Below, piece by piece: positions 19,453 to 28,906 of a DNA stretch of 64,000 nt. This DNA comes from an uncultured Myxococcales bacterium (GTDB taxonomy: Bacteria > Myxococcota_A > Polyangia > Polyangiales > Polyangiaceae), in the NCBI GenBank assembly GCA_937949945.1, contig CALFEQ010000079.1:1-64000 (forward strand). Direction: 5' to 3'. The notes below the pieces were generated by a model that was not told where the DNA came from, ran no database searches, and saw nothing but the letters and a program-made list of their open reading frames with translations. The translations under genes and the position numbers were made by a program. Numbering within the stretch: position 1 is the first letter of the stretch; each line of letters starts with the position of its first letter.

Positions 19453-22400
19453 TCAGGTCTCGATCAGGTGCTTGCGTCGTAGGTAGCGCACGACGACCGG
19501 CCACCACTCCGTCGTCACGACGACGTACTTGCCGTTCATCGCCACCGTGCCGTGCTCGAGGAGGCGTTCGAAGGCGGCCTCGCACGACAAGCGCGGGAAG
19601 AGCGAGACGGCGATCGCCTCTTCGACGGACAGGCGCTCGTGCCACACGATGGCGGCGAGGACCATCTTCGCGGACTCGCTCAGGTCCTCGAGCACGCTCG
19701 CGTCCGGGTTGGAGAAGAGGCGCACCCTGGCGCGGCCGGGGCCGTCCGGGACCAGCGAGCGTCCCCAGACGTGGAGCGCCACGCGGGGGGAGCCCTCCGC
19801 GTAGTCCCAGACGAGCCGGTTGTAGTCGCGCGCGGTCGTGAGGATCTCCGCCGACACGTCTCCGCCGACGCCCTCGACGAGCAGGTCGTCGTACGCAATC
19901 GCGAGCTTGCTCGCCTCCGTGCGCCGGCTCAGGAGCTCGGCGATCTCGAGCTCCGACCACGGCGTGAGGTGCACGACCGGTCCGAAGACGTGATCGCCCT
20001 TCGTCGCCCAGTTGACGAACTCCCACGGGTAGTGCGCGAAGGCGACGAGCCAAGCGACGTTGCCGGTCGTCTCCTTCACGATGCGCGTGAACGTCCGCCA
20101 TCCCTCGAGGCGTCCGACGCCGCGGAGGAAGAGCATCTGGGCGTCGTCGATCATGATCACCTGCCTCGGCATGCCGTGCAGGTACCGGACGAGGGTGTCG
20201 GGATCGTCGACCGAGCTCGGTGCATCGAGCTCGCGGCGCAGGAGCGTGACGACGTCGGACGCGCGGGTCGCTCGTTCGCTGAGCTCGATCGTCCGGATCG
20301 GCGTGTCACCGAGCCGCGCGCGCGCCGCGAGCAGCCACGACGTCTTGCCGTGGCCGGTCCGTCCGACGATGAGCATCGGAGGGATGCGCTCGCCGTTCCG
20401 CCAGCGCGCGATACGGCCGGCGAGATCGGACAGGCCCGGGTAGCGATCGATGACGAGCTCGTCGTCTTTCACCGGAGCCTCCGTGAAGAACGAGAGCATG
20501 TCGTCGTCGAGCACCGGCCGTTCGAGCGGCGCGTGCTCGACCTGCTTCTCGAGGCGGCGGCGGAAGAGGTACGCGAGCGCCTTGCGCGACTGCTCGAACC
20601 CGAGGACGAACCGGCGGAGGGCGCGTACCACGCCCGCGGCCACGACGAAGCCGAACGCCGCGATGACGATGAAGAAGCCCGCCCACCGGTTCCGTGTCTG
20701 CGAGACGAGGCGGCTCAGCGCGCCCGACGGTCGTACGCGCAGGTACGCGTCGGCGATGTCGTCGCGCCATCGGCGGACGAGCACCGCGCCGATGACGAAG
20801 CCGAGGAGCCACGCGACGCGGACGACGAGAACGTAGAGGTAGCCCTTCCCGACCACCGCCGCCGAGCTCGCGAGCAGGACGGCGAAGAAGAACGCCGCGC
20901 GGCCGACGAGCCGGACGGAGCTCAGGATCTTGTCGCTCGTCCCGGTCTTCGCGACGACGTCGCCGCGCGTGCTGAGCCACGACAGCACCCGGTGCGTCGT
21001 GGTGAGCGCGAGCCGATAGATCGCGTACCAGAGCACGAGGGCGTAGGCGACCGCCCACGACCCGGAGCGCAGACCGAGCTCCGGGATCGCGCCCGCGAAG
21101 ACGATCGCTCCGAGCGTCACGCTCTCCTTGCCGACGGCCTCGACCGCGGCGGTGCCACGCTGGAGCAGCCGGAGGACCGACGGGCGCCTCGTCGATCGCG
21201 CCGCGAGGTTGCGCAGGCCCACGAGCCAGAGGCGGTGGCGCCGGCGCGCCACGATCGTCGCCCAGGCGATCGCGAGGAGGCCGAGCGCCTGGAACGACAT
21301 GCGCGCGATCGCGGTCGGGCGCCGGAGATCGGCGAGCGTCTCGCGCACGATCTCCTTGCCGCTCGCGCGCAGCCAGCGCAGCTCGAAGCGGAGGCGATCG
21401 ATCTCGCGTAGGCCTTGCGCGAGGCCCTCCTCGCCGAAGCCGAGCACGCGCTCGCGTTTCTCCGGCGTGATCTGCTCGAGCATGCCGATCCGGAGCTCGT
21501 TCATCCGCCGCTCGACCGTCCGCAGCGTCCGCAGCGCCGACCACACGAGCGCGCGCCTCTCGGTGTCGAGCCGCGTCGCCTCCGCCTCGACGTTCGCGAC
21601 GAGGTCACGCAAGCGATCGCGCTCGGCGGCGAGGTCCGTGCCCGCCACGTCGGGGAGCACGATCGGCGGGTCGGGTCGAGGGGCGCGTGGGCCGTGCTCG
21701 ATCTCCGCGAGGAGCGCGTCCTCGTCGGCGAGGATGTTCGTGAGGTCCTCGACGATCGCGTCGTAGGTCTTGTCCGCCTCCGGCGTGCCCGCGGTCACCT
21801 TCTGGACGCTCTGCTCGGCTTCGGCGAGGTAGCCGGCGCGCTCCGCCTCGTCGTGGCTCAGCGCGAGGCGTCGCTCCGCGAGGTCCGCCTGCGCACGGAG
21901 CTGCTCGCGACGCACCGCCTCGACGCGCGCGCGGGCCTCCGCGAGGTTTCGCTCGAGGGCGCTCCGTGCCTGCTGAGCGGCCTGCAGCGCCTTGAGCCGC
22001 TCCTCCTCGGCCTGCTGCGCCTCGCGCTCGGCGCGTTCGCGCTCCTTCTTGACGGCGTCTCCGCGTGCCGCGTCCTTCTCGGCGACGAGGAGCTCGATGC
22101 GCTTCGCCTTGGGCAGCGCGAGCACGCGCTCGCGCTCTTCGAGGACGCGTACCCGGAGCAGGAGCAAGGTCTCGGGGCGGATCTCGCCCTCGAGCAGCCA
22201 GGCATCTCGGTCGGCTTTCCTCGGGCCGGCGTCGTGGTCGTCGGCGCCGGCGTCCGGCGGCGGCAGGGCCTCGGCCGCCCCCGTCGCGGCGACGCGGGCG
22301 TCGTGCAGATCACGGCGCACGTCGGCGAGCAGTCGCGCGACCGCGTCGTCGTTCCGGAGGTCGACGCGGAAGAGCTGGGTGCTCGGGATCGACGCGAGGC

Positions 22401-22647
22401 GCTGCGAGGAGAAGTCGACGAGGGCGCTCAGCTCGGCGCGCGCCGCGGTGACCGCCTCGACGAGGGCGGGGTCCACGGCGCTCGCCGCATCGACGACCGC
22501 CTCGGCGGGCGCAGCGTCCGCGGCTTCGGTGAGGGCGCCCCCCTCCGGCGTCTGCGCGAGGACGTCGGCGCCGCTCGCCACGGCCCAGAACGGGAGCGCG
22601 ACAGCGAAGGCGGCGAAGCGGCCCCACGGCCGGCGGTCCCGAGCCAT
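19453..22647 (-). CDS. multi-pass membrane protein with coiled coil and AAA-type ATPase domain
   Basis: A 1064-residue protein. Signal peptide at 1-31; then a long extracytoplasmic helical region (about 60-440), with a strong Glu/Ala/Arg coiled coil near 175-275, as in the N-terminal part of MscK-type channels. About six transmembrane segments follow (near 448-467, 507-523, 527-545, 578-625, 652-672). The cytoplasmic C-terminus is a P-loop ATPase: Walker A GRTGHGKTS (about 757-765), Walker B VIMIDDAQ (about 829-836), then a lid and a winged-helix-like end (ESAKMVLAAIVWHERLSVEEAIAV). The ATPase resembles ExeA/Orc-type AAA domains. Fused architecture and operon with MscS are unusual; the cargo or partner is unknown. 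Confidence 0.8.
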   Translation of the reverse strand: MARDRRPWGRFAAFAVALPFWAVASGADVLAQTPEGGALTEAADAAPAEAVVDAASAVDPALVEAVTAARAELSALVDFSSQRLASIPSTQLFRVDLRNDDAVARLLADVRRDLHDARVAATGAAEALPPPDAGADDHDAGPRKADRDAWLLEGEIRPETLLLLRVRVLEERERVLALPKAKRIELLVAEKDAARGDAVKKERERAEREAQQAEEERLKALQAAQQARSALERNLAEARARVEAVRREQLRAQADLAERRLALSHDEAERAGYLAEAEQSVQKVTAGTPEADKTYDAIVEDLTNILADEDALLAEIEHGPRAPRPDPPIVLPDVAGTDLAAERDRLRDLVANVEAEATRLDTERRALVWSALRTLRTVERRMNELRIGMLEQITPEKRERVLGFGEEGLAQGLREIDRLRFELRWLRASGKEIVRETLADLRRPTAIARMSFQALGLLAIAWATIVARRRHRLWLVGLRNLAARSTRRPSVLRLLQRGTAAVEAVGKESVTLGAIVFAGAIPELGLRSGSWAVAYALVLWYAIYRLALTTTHRVLSWLSTRGDVVAKTGTSDKILSSVRLVGRAAFFFAVLLASSAAVVGKGYLYVLVVRVAWLLGFVIGAVLVRRWRDDIADAYLRVRPSGALSRLVSQTRNRWAGFFIVIAAFGFVVAAGVVRALRRFVLGFEQSRKALAYLFRRRLEKQVEHAPLERPVLDDDMLSFFTEAPVKDDELVIDRYPGLSDLAGRIARWRNGERIPPMLIVGRTGHGKTSWLLAARARLGDTPIRTIELSERATRASDVVTLLRRELDAPSSVDDPDTLVRYLHGMPRQVIMIDDAQMLFLRGVGRLEGWRTFTRIVKETTGNVAWLVAFAHYPWEFVNWATKGDHVFGPVVHLTPWSELEIAELLSRRTEASKLAIAYDDLLVEGVGGDVSAEILTTARDYNRLVWDYAEGSPRVALHVWGRSLVPDGPGRARVRLFSNPDASVLEDLSESAKMVLAAIVWHERLSVEEAIAVSLFPRLSCEAAFERLLEHGTVAMNGKYVVVTTEWWPVVVRYLRRKHLIET

Positions 22648-22767
22648 GTACCCTGACCTCTATCACAGCCATGACGGCCGCGGGCCTCCGAGACCGGGCC
22701 GGGCGCGGCGGGGCGTGGGCGACCTCAGCCAGAGCGCTTCCGCCCGGAAGATGACGCGACGACGCCC

Positions 22768-24738
22768 GTGCGTTATTCAGCGACGGTGCGCGCGCGGTTG
22801 TCGATCGTGTTCTGCCTCGCGGCCGTCGTCTCGTCGGCGGCGTGCTCGCGTACGCGCGAGGCTCCTCCCCCTGCGGCTCAGAACGCGGAGCCCCGTGTCG
22901 TGGCGGCGGACGCGGAGGCCCCCGTCGCGTCGGACGATGCGGGCTCGGTCGTGTCGTTCGAAGAGCCCCCGCCGACGTGCGTGGACGAGCCCGGCCTGCT
23001 GCTGTTCACGTCCCCCGCGGTGCCCGTCGCCGGCGGGTCCGTCCGCGTCCTCGCCGTCACCGAACGGCCGCTGGCGGGCGAGCTACGCATCTCGCAGTCC
23101 GGCGCCGTCGCCGCGACGTCCGAGACGCGACGGGGAGGCCCGCCGTACTTCTGGCTCGCGGAGGTGAAGGCACCTCGCGCGGGCGCGCTCGAGGCGTCGT
23201 TCGTGCAGAGCGCGTGCGAGGAGGGGCGGGGCGTCACGTCGAAGAAGGTCGACGTTCGCAAGTTCCGTCCTGCGCCGCCCGAGCCGCCGAAGGACGGCGT
23301 GTGGACCGCGCGGGCCGCGTGGACCCGTCCGCTCGAGAACCTGTATTCCGCATGGATCGAGGTGCTGTTCGACGCGCCCGAGGAGGAGCAGCCGAGCTGG
23401 TCGGCGCTCCACGAGGTGCTGCGCGATCCGAAGCGGAACGTCCTCTACGATCACCTCGGCGCCGGTGAGGACAGCAGCAAGGCGGCGCCCGTCATCCGTC
23501 CCGATTGCGCGGACCTGCCGTACTTCTTGCGCGCGTACTTCGCGTGGAAGCTCAAGCTGCCGTTCGGCGTCGCGGAGTGCAACCGCGGCGGAGGCGGCGC
23601 GCCGCCGTCGTGCCAGGGGCTCATCACGAACGAAGATCACGACGAGCGCGCCGAGGCGAAGAAGAAGGACGGCGCGGTCGCGACCTTCGGCGCCTTCCTC
23701 CGTGGAACGCTCGCGGACAAGGCGCACTCGGGATCGGCACGCACGCCCTTCGAGGATCCGAACAGCGACTACTATCCGGTGAAGCTCTCGTGGGAGAGCC
23801 TCCGGCCGGGAACGGTCTACGCGGATCCGTACGGGCACATCCTCATGATCGCGAAGCGGCTGCCGCAGACGGCCGAGCGCGGCGGCGTGCTCTTCGCCGT
23901 CGACGGGCAGCCCGACGGCACCGTCGCGCGCAAGCGCTTCTGGCGCGGCAACTTCCTGTACGCGACGCAGCCCGAGCTCGGCGGCCCGGGCTTCAAGCGC
24001 TTCCGCCCCGTCGTGCGTCGCGACGGTCGCCTCGAGCGCCTCGACGACGAGGGCATCCTGCGGAGCCCGCACTACGGCGACCTCTCGCGCGACGCCGCCA
24101 AGCTCGACGTCGAGGGCTTCTACGACGCGATGGACGACGTGCTGTCGCCGCGCCCGCTCGATCCCGAGCGCGCGATGATGGAGGCCATCACCGCGCTCGA
24201 CGAGCAGGTCCGGACGCGCGTGCGGTCGATCGAAAATGGCCGCAAGTGGCTCGAGAAGGGCGAAGGGCCTGCGCCGATGCCCGACGGGCCGGCGATCTTC
24301 GAGACGCTCGGTCCTTGGGAGGACTTCTCGACCCCCTCGCGCGACCTGCGTCTCCTCATCGCGATCGACGTCGTCCGGAACTTCCCCGCGCGCGTCGTGC
24401 GCAGGTCGGAGCGCTATGCGATGCCTCCGGGCAAGTCGCCGAAGGACGTCGAGGCGGCCCTCGAGAAGATCCTCGAGCGCGAGCTCGCCAGCCGATCGAT
24501 CACGTACACGCGCTCGGACGGCTCTCCGTTCACGCTCACGCTCGCGGACGTCCTCGCGCGCAGCGCCGCGTTCGAGATGGCCTACAACCCGAACGACTGC
24601 GTCGAGCTTCGTTGGGGCGCGCCACCGGGAAGCGAGGAGGCGTCGACGTGCAGAGCCCACGCGCCTCCCGAGCAGCGGGCGAAGATGGAGTCGTACCGCG
24701 AGTGGTTCCGCGAGCGGCGGAGGCCGCCGCGGAAGTAG
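22768..24738 (+). CDS. large lipoprotein, possible papain-like fold
   Basis: A 656-residue lipoprotein; GTG start 22768, signal MRYSATVRARLSIVFCLAAVVSS, lipobox AAC (Cys26). After an acidic linker comes a beta-sandwich-like region (about 75-165), then a domain with PDCADLPYFLRAYFAWKLKLPFGVAECNR and later GTVYADPYGHILMIAK: a Cys/Asp-rich helix and a His in a strand are spaced as in NlpC/P60 or transglutaminase-like papain folds, but I cannot assign the triad with confidence. The C-terminal 250 residues are helical and unrecognised. It is divergent from the AAA/MscS operon by 120 bp. Function unknown. Confidence 0.6.
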   Translation: MRYSATVRARLSIVFCLAAVVSSAACSRTREAPPPAAQNAEPRVVAADAEAPVASDDAGSVVSFEEPPPTCVDEPGLLLFTSPAVPVAGGSVRVLAVTERPLAGELRISQSGAVAATSETRRGGPPYFWLAEVKAPRAGALEASFVQSACEEGRGVTSKKVDVRKFRPAPPEPPKDGVWTARAAWTRPLENLYSAWIEVLFDAPEEEQPSWSALHEVLRDPKRNVLYDHLGAGEDSSKAAPVIRPDCADLPYFLRAYFAWKLKLPFGVAECNRGGGGAPPSCQGLITNEDHDERAEAKKKDGAVATFGAFLRGTLADKAHSGSARTPFEDPNSDYYPVKLSWESLRPGTVYADPYGHILMIAKRLPQTAERGGVLFAVDGQPDGTVARKRFWRGNFLYATQPELGGPGFKRFRPVVRRDGRLERLDDEGILRSPHYGDLSRDAAKLDVEGFYDAMDDVLSPRPLDPERAMMEAITALDEQVRTRVRSIENGRKWLEKGEGPAPMPDGPAIFETLGPWEDFSTPSRDLRLLIAIDVVRNFPARVVRRSERYAMPPGKSPKDVEAALEKILERELASRSITYTRSDGSPFTLTLADVLARSAAFEMAYNPNDCVELRWGAPPGSEEASTCRAHAPPEQRAKMESYREWFRERRRPPRK

Positions 24739-24752
24739 GCCGCCGCTTCGGC

Positions 24753-26072
24753 TCAGCCGCGCGGCTCGCGCAGGCCGTGGAGGCGCAGGTACTTGCGCAC
24801 GTGCGTGCGCTGCAGGCCCGTGCGCCGCGAGATCTCGGCGACGTTCCCGTTCGTCGCCTCGACGAGCTGCGAGAAGTAGGCGCGCTCGAACTGGTGGAGC
24901 GCCTCGCGCTTCGCGTCGTGGTAGCTGCGCACCGCCGTGACGTCGACGATCTTTCCCTTCGGCTTGGCGACCTTGAGGCCCAACGCGCCCGCGATGTCGA
25001 GCGGCTCGCCCTCCTCCGCGAGCGCGAGCGCGACCGACACGGCGTTCCGGAGCTCGCGCACGTTTCCGGGCCAGTCGTAGCGGAGGAGGCGATCGAGCGT
25101 GGCACGCGTGACGCGGCGCCACGCGTGCTTCGCGCCGAGCTGCTCGAGGATCGTCCGGATGAGGCCGGGGATGTCGTCGAGGCGTTGCCGGAGCGGGGGC
25201 ACGTAGGCTCGCACCTGCGCGAGGCGGAAGTAGAGGTCGCTCCGGAACGTGCCCGCGTTCACGGCGGCCTCGAGATCGCGTCGCGTCGCCGCGATCACGC
25301 GGGCGTCGAACTCCTGGTACGTGTTGCTGCCGACGCGCTTGACGCGGCGCTCGGCGAGCGCGCGGAGGAGCTTCGGCTGCACGTCGAGCGGTAGCTCGCC
25401 GAGCTCGTCGAGGAAGATGGTGCCGCCGTTCGCTTCGACGAAGGGCGACTCGCGCGCCGTCGTCGCGCCGGTGAACGCGCCCTTCTCGTGACCGAACAGC
25501 GTGGCCTCGGCGAGCGTCGGCGCGATCGAGCCGCAGTCGACGACGACGAACGGGCCGTTCTTCCGTTTGCTCGCCGCGTGGATCGCCTGAGCGACGAGCT
25601 CCTTGCCGGTGCCGGTCTCTCCTTGGACGAGGACGGTGAGATCGGTCGGCGCGCCCTTCTGGAGACGGCGGAACAGGTCGCGCATCGGAGCGCTCGCGCC
25701 GTAGAGCGGTCCGAAGCGATCGATCTCCGGGAGCTCGACGCGTTGGGGCTTCGACGCCTCGAAGCGAAGCTGCGTCCGGGCCACCCAGAACGACGTCGAC
25801 GCCGTCAGGTACGCCTCCGACACGCGGAGCTCGCCGACCCACGTGCCGTTCTTGCTCCCGAGATCACGAAGGCGGACGCCGTGGGGCGTCGCGGTCACCT
25901 CCGCGTGCATCGAGCTCACGCCGGACTCGGCGACGACGAAGCCGCACGAGGGATCGCGACCGATGACGATCGGCTCGGGACCGATCGTGATCTCGCGCCC
26001 TCCGTCGACGTCGTGGATGAGGCGTCCACCTTTGAACTCGAGCATCTGCGTCGAGAAGACCGTCGTCGCCAT
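24753..26072 (-). CDS. FHA-domain sigma-54-dependent transcriptional activator
   Basis: A 439-residue enhancer-binding protein. FHA domain about 28-100 (VIGRDPSC, SSMHAEV, LRDLGSKNGTWVG), which binds phosphothreonine. AAA+ domain about 122-360: Walker A GETGTGKE (151-158), GAFTGA (199-204) for sigma-54 contact, Walker B TIFLDELGEL (218-227), R-finger region FRSDLYFRL. A Fis-type helix-turn-helix ends the protein (GNVAEISRRTGLQRTHVRKYL). It lacks a receiver domain, so input is likely phosphorylation by Ser/Thr kinases; two kinase genes lie directly upstream. Start ATG 26070-26072; longer frames upstream are shadows of the kinases. Confidence 0.93.
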   Translation of the reverse strand: MATTVFSTQMLEFKGGRLIHDVDGGREITIGPEPIVIGRDPSCGFVVAESGVSSMHAEVTATPHGVRLRDLGSKNGTWVGELRVSEAYLTASTSFWVARTQLRFEASKPQRVELPEIDRFGPLYGASAPMRDLFRRLQKGAPTDLTVLVQGETGTGKELVAQAIHAASKRKNGPFVVVDCGSIAPTLAEATLFGHEKGAFTGATTARESPFVEANGGTIFLDELGELPLDVQPKLLRALAERRVKRVGSNTYQEFDARVIAATRRDLEAAVNAGTFRSDLYFRLAQVRAYVPPLRQRLDDIPGLIRTILEQLGAKHAWRRVTRATLDRLLRYDWPGNVRELRNAVSVALALAEEGEPLDIAGALGLKVAKPKGKIVDVTAVRSYHDAKREALHQFERAYFSQLVEATNGNVAEISRRTGLQRTHVRKYLRLHGLREPRG

Positions 26073-26167
26073 CAACGACCGTTCTACACCATTCGAGGAC
26101 GGCGGTGCCCTGAAGGTCTCGTCGTCTGCTCGGCCCGGCGCGAATGGGATGAAGGCCGGACGGCTCG

Positions 26168-27115
26168 TCAGTGGCGATGTCCGCGAGGCGGTCCGACGGT
26201 GAGCGTCGAGGTCGCGTCGGGCGGAGGCTCGGGCGGTTGCAACGCGGGGCCTCGACCGCGGAGCGCTTCGCGCAGCGACGCGAGCGCCACCTCGGCGGAC
26301 GGGTATCGCTTCGACGGCAAGCGCGCCATCGTCTTCACGAGGAAGGTGCGGAGCGCGGCGGGCCACCGCTCGCCGGTCACCTCGTCGATCGTCGGCGGAT
26401 CGTGCTCGCGCTTGAGGACGATGAGCGACGTGCCGCGGGCGCTGCCGAAGGGGAGTCGGCCTGCGAGCGCGTAGAAGACGATCGTCCCGACGGCGTAGAG
26501 GTCCGCGCGGGGACCGGCGCGGGCACTGTCGCCGAGCTGCTCGGGCGCCGCGAACGGGAGCGAGCCCATCGTGGCGCAGTTCCCCGTGCGCGAGCTCGCC
26601 GTGTCCTCCGCCTTCGCGATGCCGAAGTCGAGCACCTTGGTGATGACTTCCTCTCGTCGCGGGTCGTCGGGTGACGGTTGCCGGTGGAGGAACACGTTCG
26701 ACGGGCTGAGGTCCCGGTGGACGATCCCGGCGGCGTGCGCGACGACGAGCGCCTGGAGGACTTCGTCGGCGATCTTCCCGACCTCTTCGAGCGAGAGGTA
26801 CTTTTCGCGCTTCAACAGCTCGTCGAGCGTCTCGCCGACGAGGCGCTCGAGGACGATGTACGGGACGTCGTTCTCGGTCCTTCCCGCGTCGATCAGCGAG
26901 CAGACGTAAGGGCTGCGGATGCGCCGGAGCAGCTTGCCCTCGCGTTCGAAGCGCGCGAGCAGCTCGGGCTCGCTCAAGGACCATGGCTGCGCGACTTTGA
27001 CGGCGACGTCGCGATTCGTCTTGCGATCGATCGCCGCCCACACCTCTCCCATCGCGCCCCGCCCGATGCGGTCGACCAGCTCGAACCTGTCGGCGATGAT
27101 CCGCGGTACGACCAC
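26168..27115 (-). CDS. Hanks-type Ser/Thr protein kinase, cytoplasmic
   Basis: A 315-residue soluble kinase with no transmembrane helix. Glycine loop IGRGAMGEV (17-25), ATP lysine about 40 (VAVKVA), catalytic HRDLSPSNVF (133-142), DFG in VLDFGIAKAED, APEQLGD, and a Pro-rich C-terminal tail. Start GTG 27113-27115 with an AAGGGGG upstream; longer in-frame starts overlap the opposite kinase. It is followed after 95 bp on the same strand by the FHA activator, so kinase and activator probably form a signalling pair. Confidence 0.92.
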   Translation of the reverse strand: MVVPRIIADRFELVDRIGRGAMGEVWAAIDRKTNRDVAVKVAQPWSLSEPELLARFEREGKLLRRIRSPYVCSLIDAGRTENDVPYIVLERLVGETLDELLKREKYLSLEEVGKIADEVLQALVVAHAAGIVHRDLSPSNVFLHRQPSPDDPRREEVITKVLDFGIAKAEDTASSRTGNCATMGSLPFAAPEQLGDSARAGPRADLYAVGTIVFYALAGRLPFGSARGTSLIVLKREHDPPTIDEVTGERWPAALRTFLVKTMARLPSKRYPSAEVALASLREALRGRGPALQPPEPPPDATSTLTVGPPRGHRH

Positions 27116-27200
27116 GGCCCCCTTCGACGATACCGCATGCGAGCGACGGTTGTGGGACAATGACACGAGGGGCCCGGCGCCCGGCCCGAGGAGACCGACT

Positions 27201-28826
27201 TTGCTCGACCTTTCCGCAGGCCAGATCGTGGCGGAAAAGTACCGGATCGACGACGTGATCGGCGTCGGCGGCATGGGCGTCGTCCTGGCGGCCACCCACA
27301 TCGAGCTCGACCAGCGCGTCGCCATCAAGATGCTCCGCGACGCGAGCCCGGAGGCGGTGGCGCGGTTCCGGCGCGAGGCGCGTCTCATCGTGCGCCTCAA
27401 GAGCGCGCACGTCGCGCGCGTCTTCGACATCGGCGTCCTCGACGACGACACGCCTTACATCGTCATGGAGCTCCTCGATGGCGAGGACCTGGCGAGGCGC
27501 GTGGGCAAGGGCAATCGCGTCGCCGTGGAGCAAGCCGTCGACTGGGTCCTCGAGGCATGCGAGGCGATCGCGGAGGCGCACGCGCTGGGCATGGTGCACC
27601 GCGATCTGAAGCCCGCGAACCTCTTCCTCGCGCGCGGACCCGGCGGCACGGAGACCGTCAAGGTCCTCGACTTCGGCATCTCGAAGAGCCTCGACGAGCG
27701 GGACGGCACCGGGCTGACGAACGAGGGCATGGCCCTCGGATCGCCGGGCTACATGTCGCCGGAGCAGATGACCAGCTCGCGCGACGTCGACGTGCGCTCG
27801 GACGTCTACTCGATCGGCGCGATCCTGTATCGGCTGACTTCGGGACAGAGCCCGTACAAGGGCGAGTCGTTCATGAACGTCCTCGCGGCGATGGCGGACG
27901 GCCCACCGCCGTCGCTCGGAACCGTCGTTCCGGACGCGCCGCCCGAGTTCATCGCCATCGTCGATCGCTGCCTCGCGCACGACCCCGCCCAGCGACCTGC
28001 GAACCTCGCCGAGCTGGCCGACGCGCTCGCGCCTTTCGGTTCGCGGGCGGCCCGCTCGAGCGCCGAGCGCATCGCCGCCACGTTGGGTGTGCGGGCTCCT
28101 TCCGGGCCGTCGCTTTCGCGGTCCCATCCCGCGTCGTCGTCGCCCACGACGGCGGCGTCGCCGGCGTTTTCCGTGCCGGTGGCCGCCGCGGCGACGCCAC
28201 CGCTCGGCCCGGCGACGCTGCCGTTGAGCACGGCGCCGCCGCCGACGCGTGCGCTCGAGGTGACGGTCTCGAGCCCGCTCACGCCGCGCACCGCGGCGGT
28301 CGATCCCGGCGGCATCCCGGGCCTGCCGCCGTCGAGCGACGCGATGTGGCCGGCGCATCCTGCGCCGATGCCGGGCCACGTGGCACCCGGACGCAAGCCC
28401 GTCGGGGCATCGCACCGGCAGGCCATCCTCGGCGCGCTCGCGCTCCTGGCGCTCCTCGCCGGAACGCTCGCGTGGGCATCTTTCCGGTCCGTTCCGACGG
28501 AGGCCGTCGCCGAGCCCCAGGCTCCGCCCCAGCCCAGCGCTCCTCTGCCGCTGCCGGCGACCGCGGCGCCGCCCGCGACGCTGCTCTCGACGTCCGTCGT
28601 GACGCCGCCGGCCACGGCTCCGATCCCCGTCACCGCCGTGGCGCCGGCCGTGACGGACACGCCGCCGCGTCCCCCCACCAAGCGGCCGCGACCGGCCGAG
28701 ACGGCGGCGTCGAGGTCCAAGCCGCCTCGGCCTCCTTCCCAGAACACGAGCTCGCAGAGCACGCGCCGGCCTTCCGATCCGTCCGCGCCTCCGAGCCCCA
28801 CCGACGTCCCGCCGTCGCGCCACTGA
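27201..28826 (+). CDS. Hanks-type Ser/Thr protein kinase, membrane-anchored
   Basis: A 541-residue kinase starting at TTG 27201 after GAGGAGA (7-13 bases upstream). Kinase domain about 14-275: GVGGMGVV loop, lysine 43 (VAIKML), HRDLKPANLF (133-142), DFGISKSL, SPEQM. A Pro/Ala/Thr linker, a transmembrane helix at about 409-429 (ILGALALLALLAGTLAW) and an external Pro-rich tail of about 110 residues with no folded domain. Divergent from the cytoplasmic kinase with only 85 bp between starts, so they likely share a control region. Confidence 0.93.
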   Translation: MLDLSAGQIVAEKYRIDDVIGVGGMGVVLAATHIELDQRVAIKMLRDASPEAVARFRREARLIVRLKSAHVARVFDIGVLDDDTPYIVMELLDGEDLARRVGKGNRVAVEQAVDWVLEACEAIAEAHALGMVHRDLKPANLFLARGPGGTETVKVLDFGISKSLDERDGTGLTNEGMALGSPGYMSPEQMTSSRDVDVRSDVYSIGAILYRLTSGQSPYKGESFMNVLAAMADGPPPSLGTVVPDAPPEFIAIVDRCLAHDPAQRPANLAELADALAPFGSRAARSSAERIAATLGVRAPSGPSLSRSHPASSSPTTAASPAFSVPVAAAATPPLGPATLPLSTAPPPTRALEVTVSSPLTPRTAAVDPGGIPGLPPSSDAMWPAHPAPMPGHVAPGRKPVGASHRQAILGALALLALLAGTLAWASFRSVPTEAVAEPQAPPQPSAPLPLPATAAPPATLLSTSVVTPPATAPIPVTAVAPAVTDTPPRPPTKRPRPAETAASRSKPPRPPSQNTSSQSTRRPSDPSAPPSPTDVPPSRH

Positions 28827-28849
28827 CGCTCGACGTGCCGTGACAAAAC

Positions 28850-28898
28850 GGGAGAGGGCGCCGGCCGAACCGACGCCCTCCCGACCGGAGCCTGGAGC
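28850..28898. terminator. hairpin plus two-unit heptamer array between convergent genes
   Basis: GGGAGAGGGCG (from 28850) pairs, with a small bulge, with CGCCCTCCC (to 28882). Directly after it lie CCGGAGC and CTGGAGC (28885-28898), 8 bp before the stop of the OmpA-type gene and oriented as the other arrays are. It separates the kinase end (28826) from the OmpA gene end (28907). Confidence 0.55.
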
Positions 28899-28906
28899 CT
28901 CTCCTC

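Noticed and set aside
19453..22647. The large ATPase considered as a plain MscK channel
   Set aside because: Its C-terminus has Walker A and B motifs and no MscS beta domain. The channel part is on the separate downstream gene.
24753..28823. A 1356-codon minus-strand frame running through the two kinases into the FHA activator
   Set aside because: Only the last 439 codons have domain content. The upstream part is antisense to the plus-strand kinase and overlaps the minus-strand kinase in another frame.
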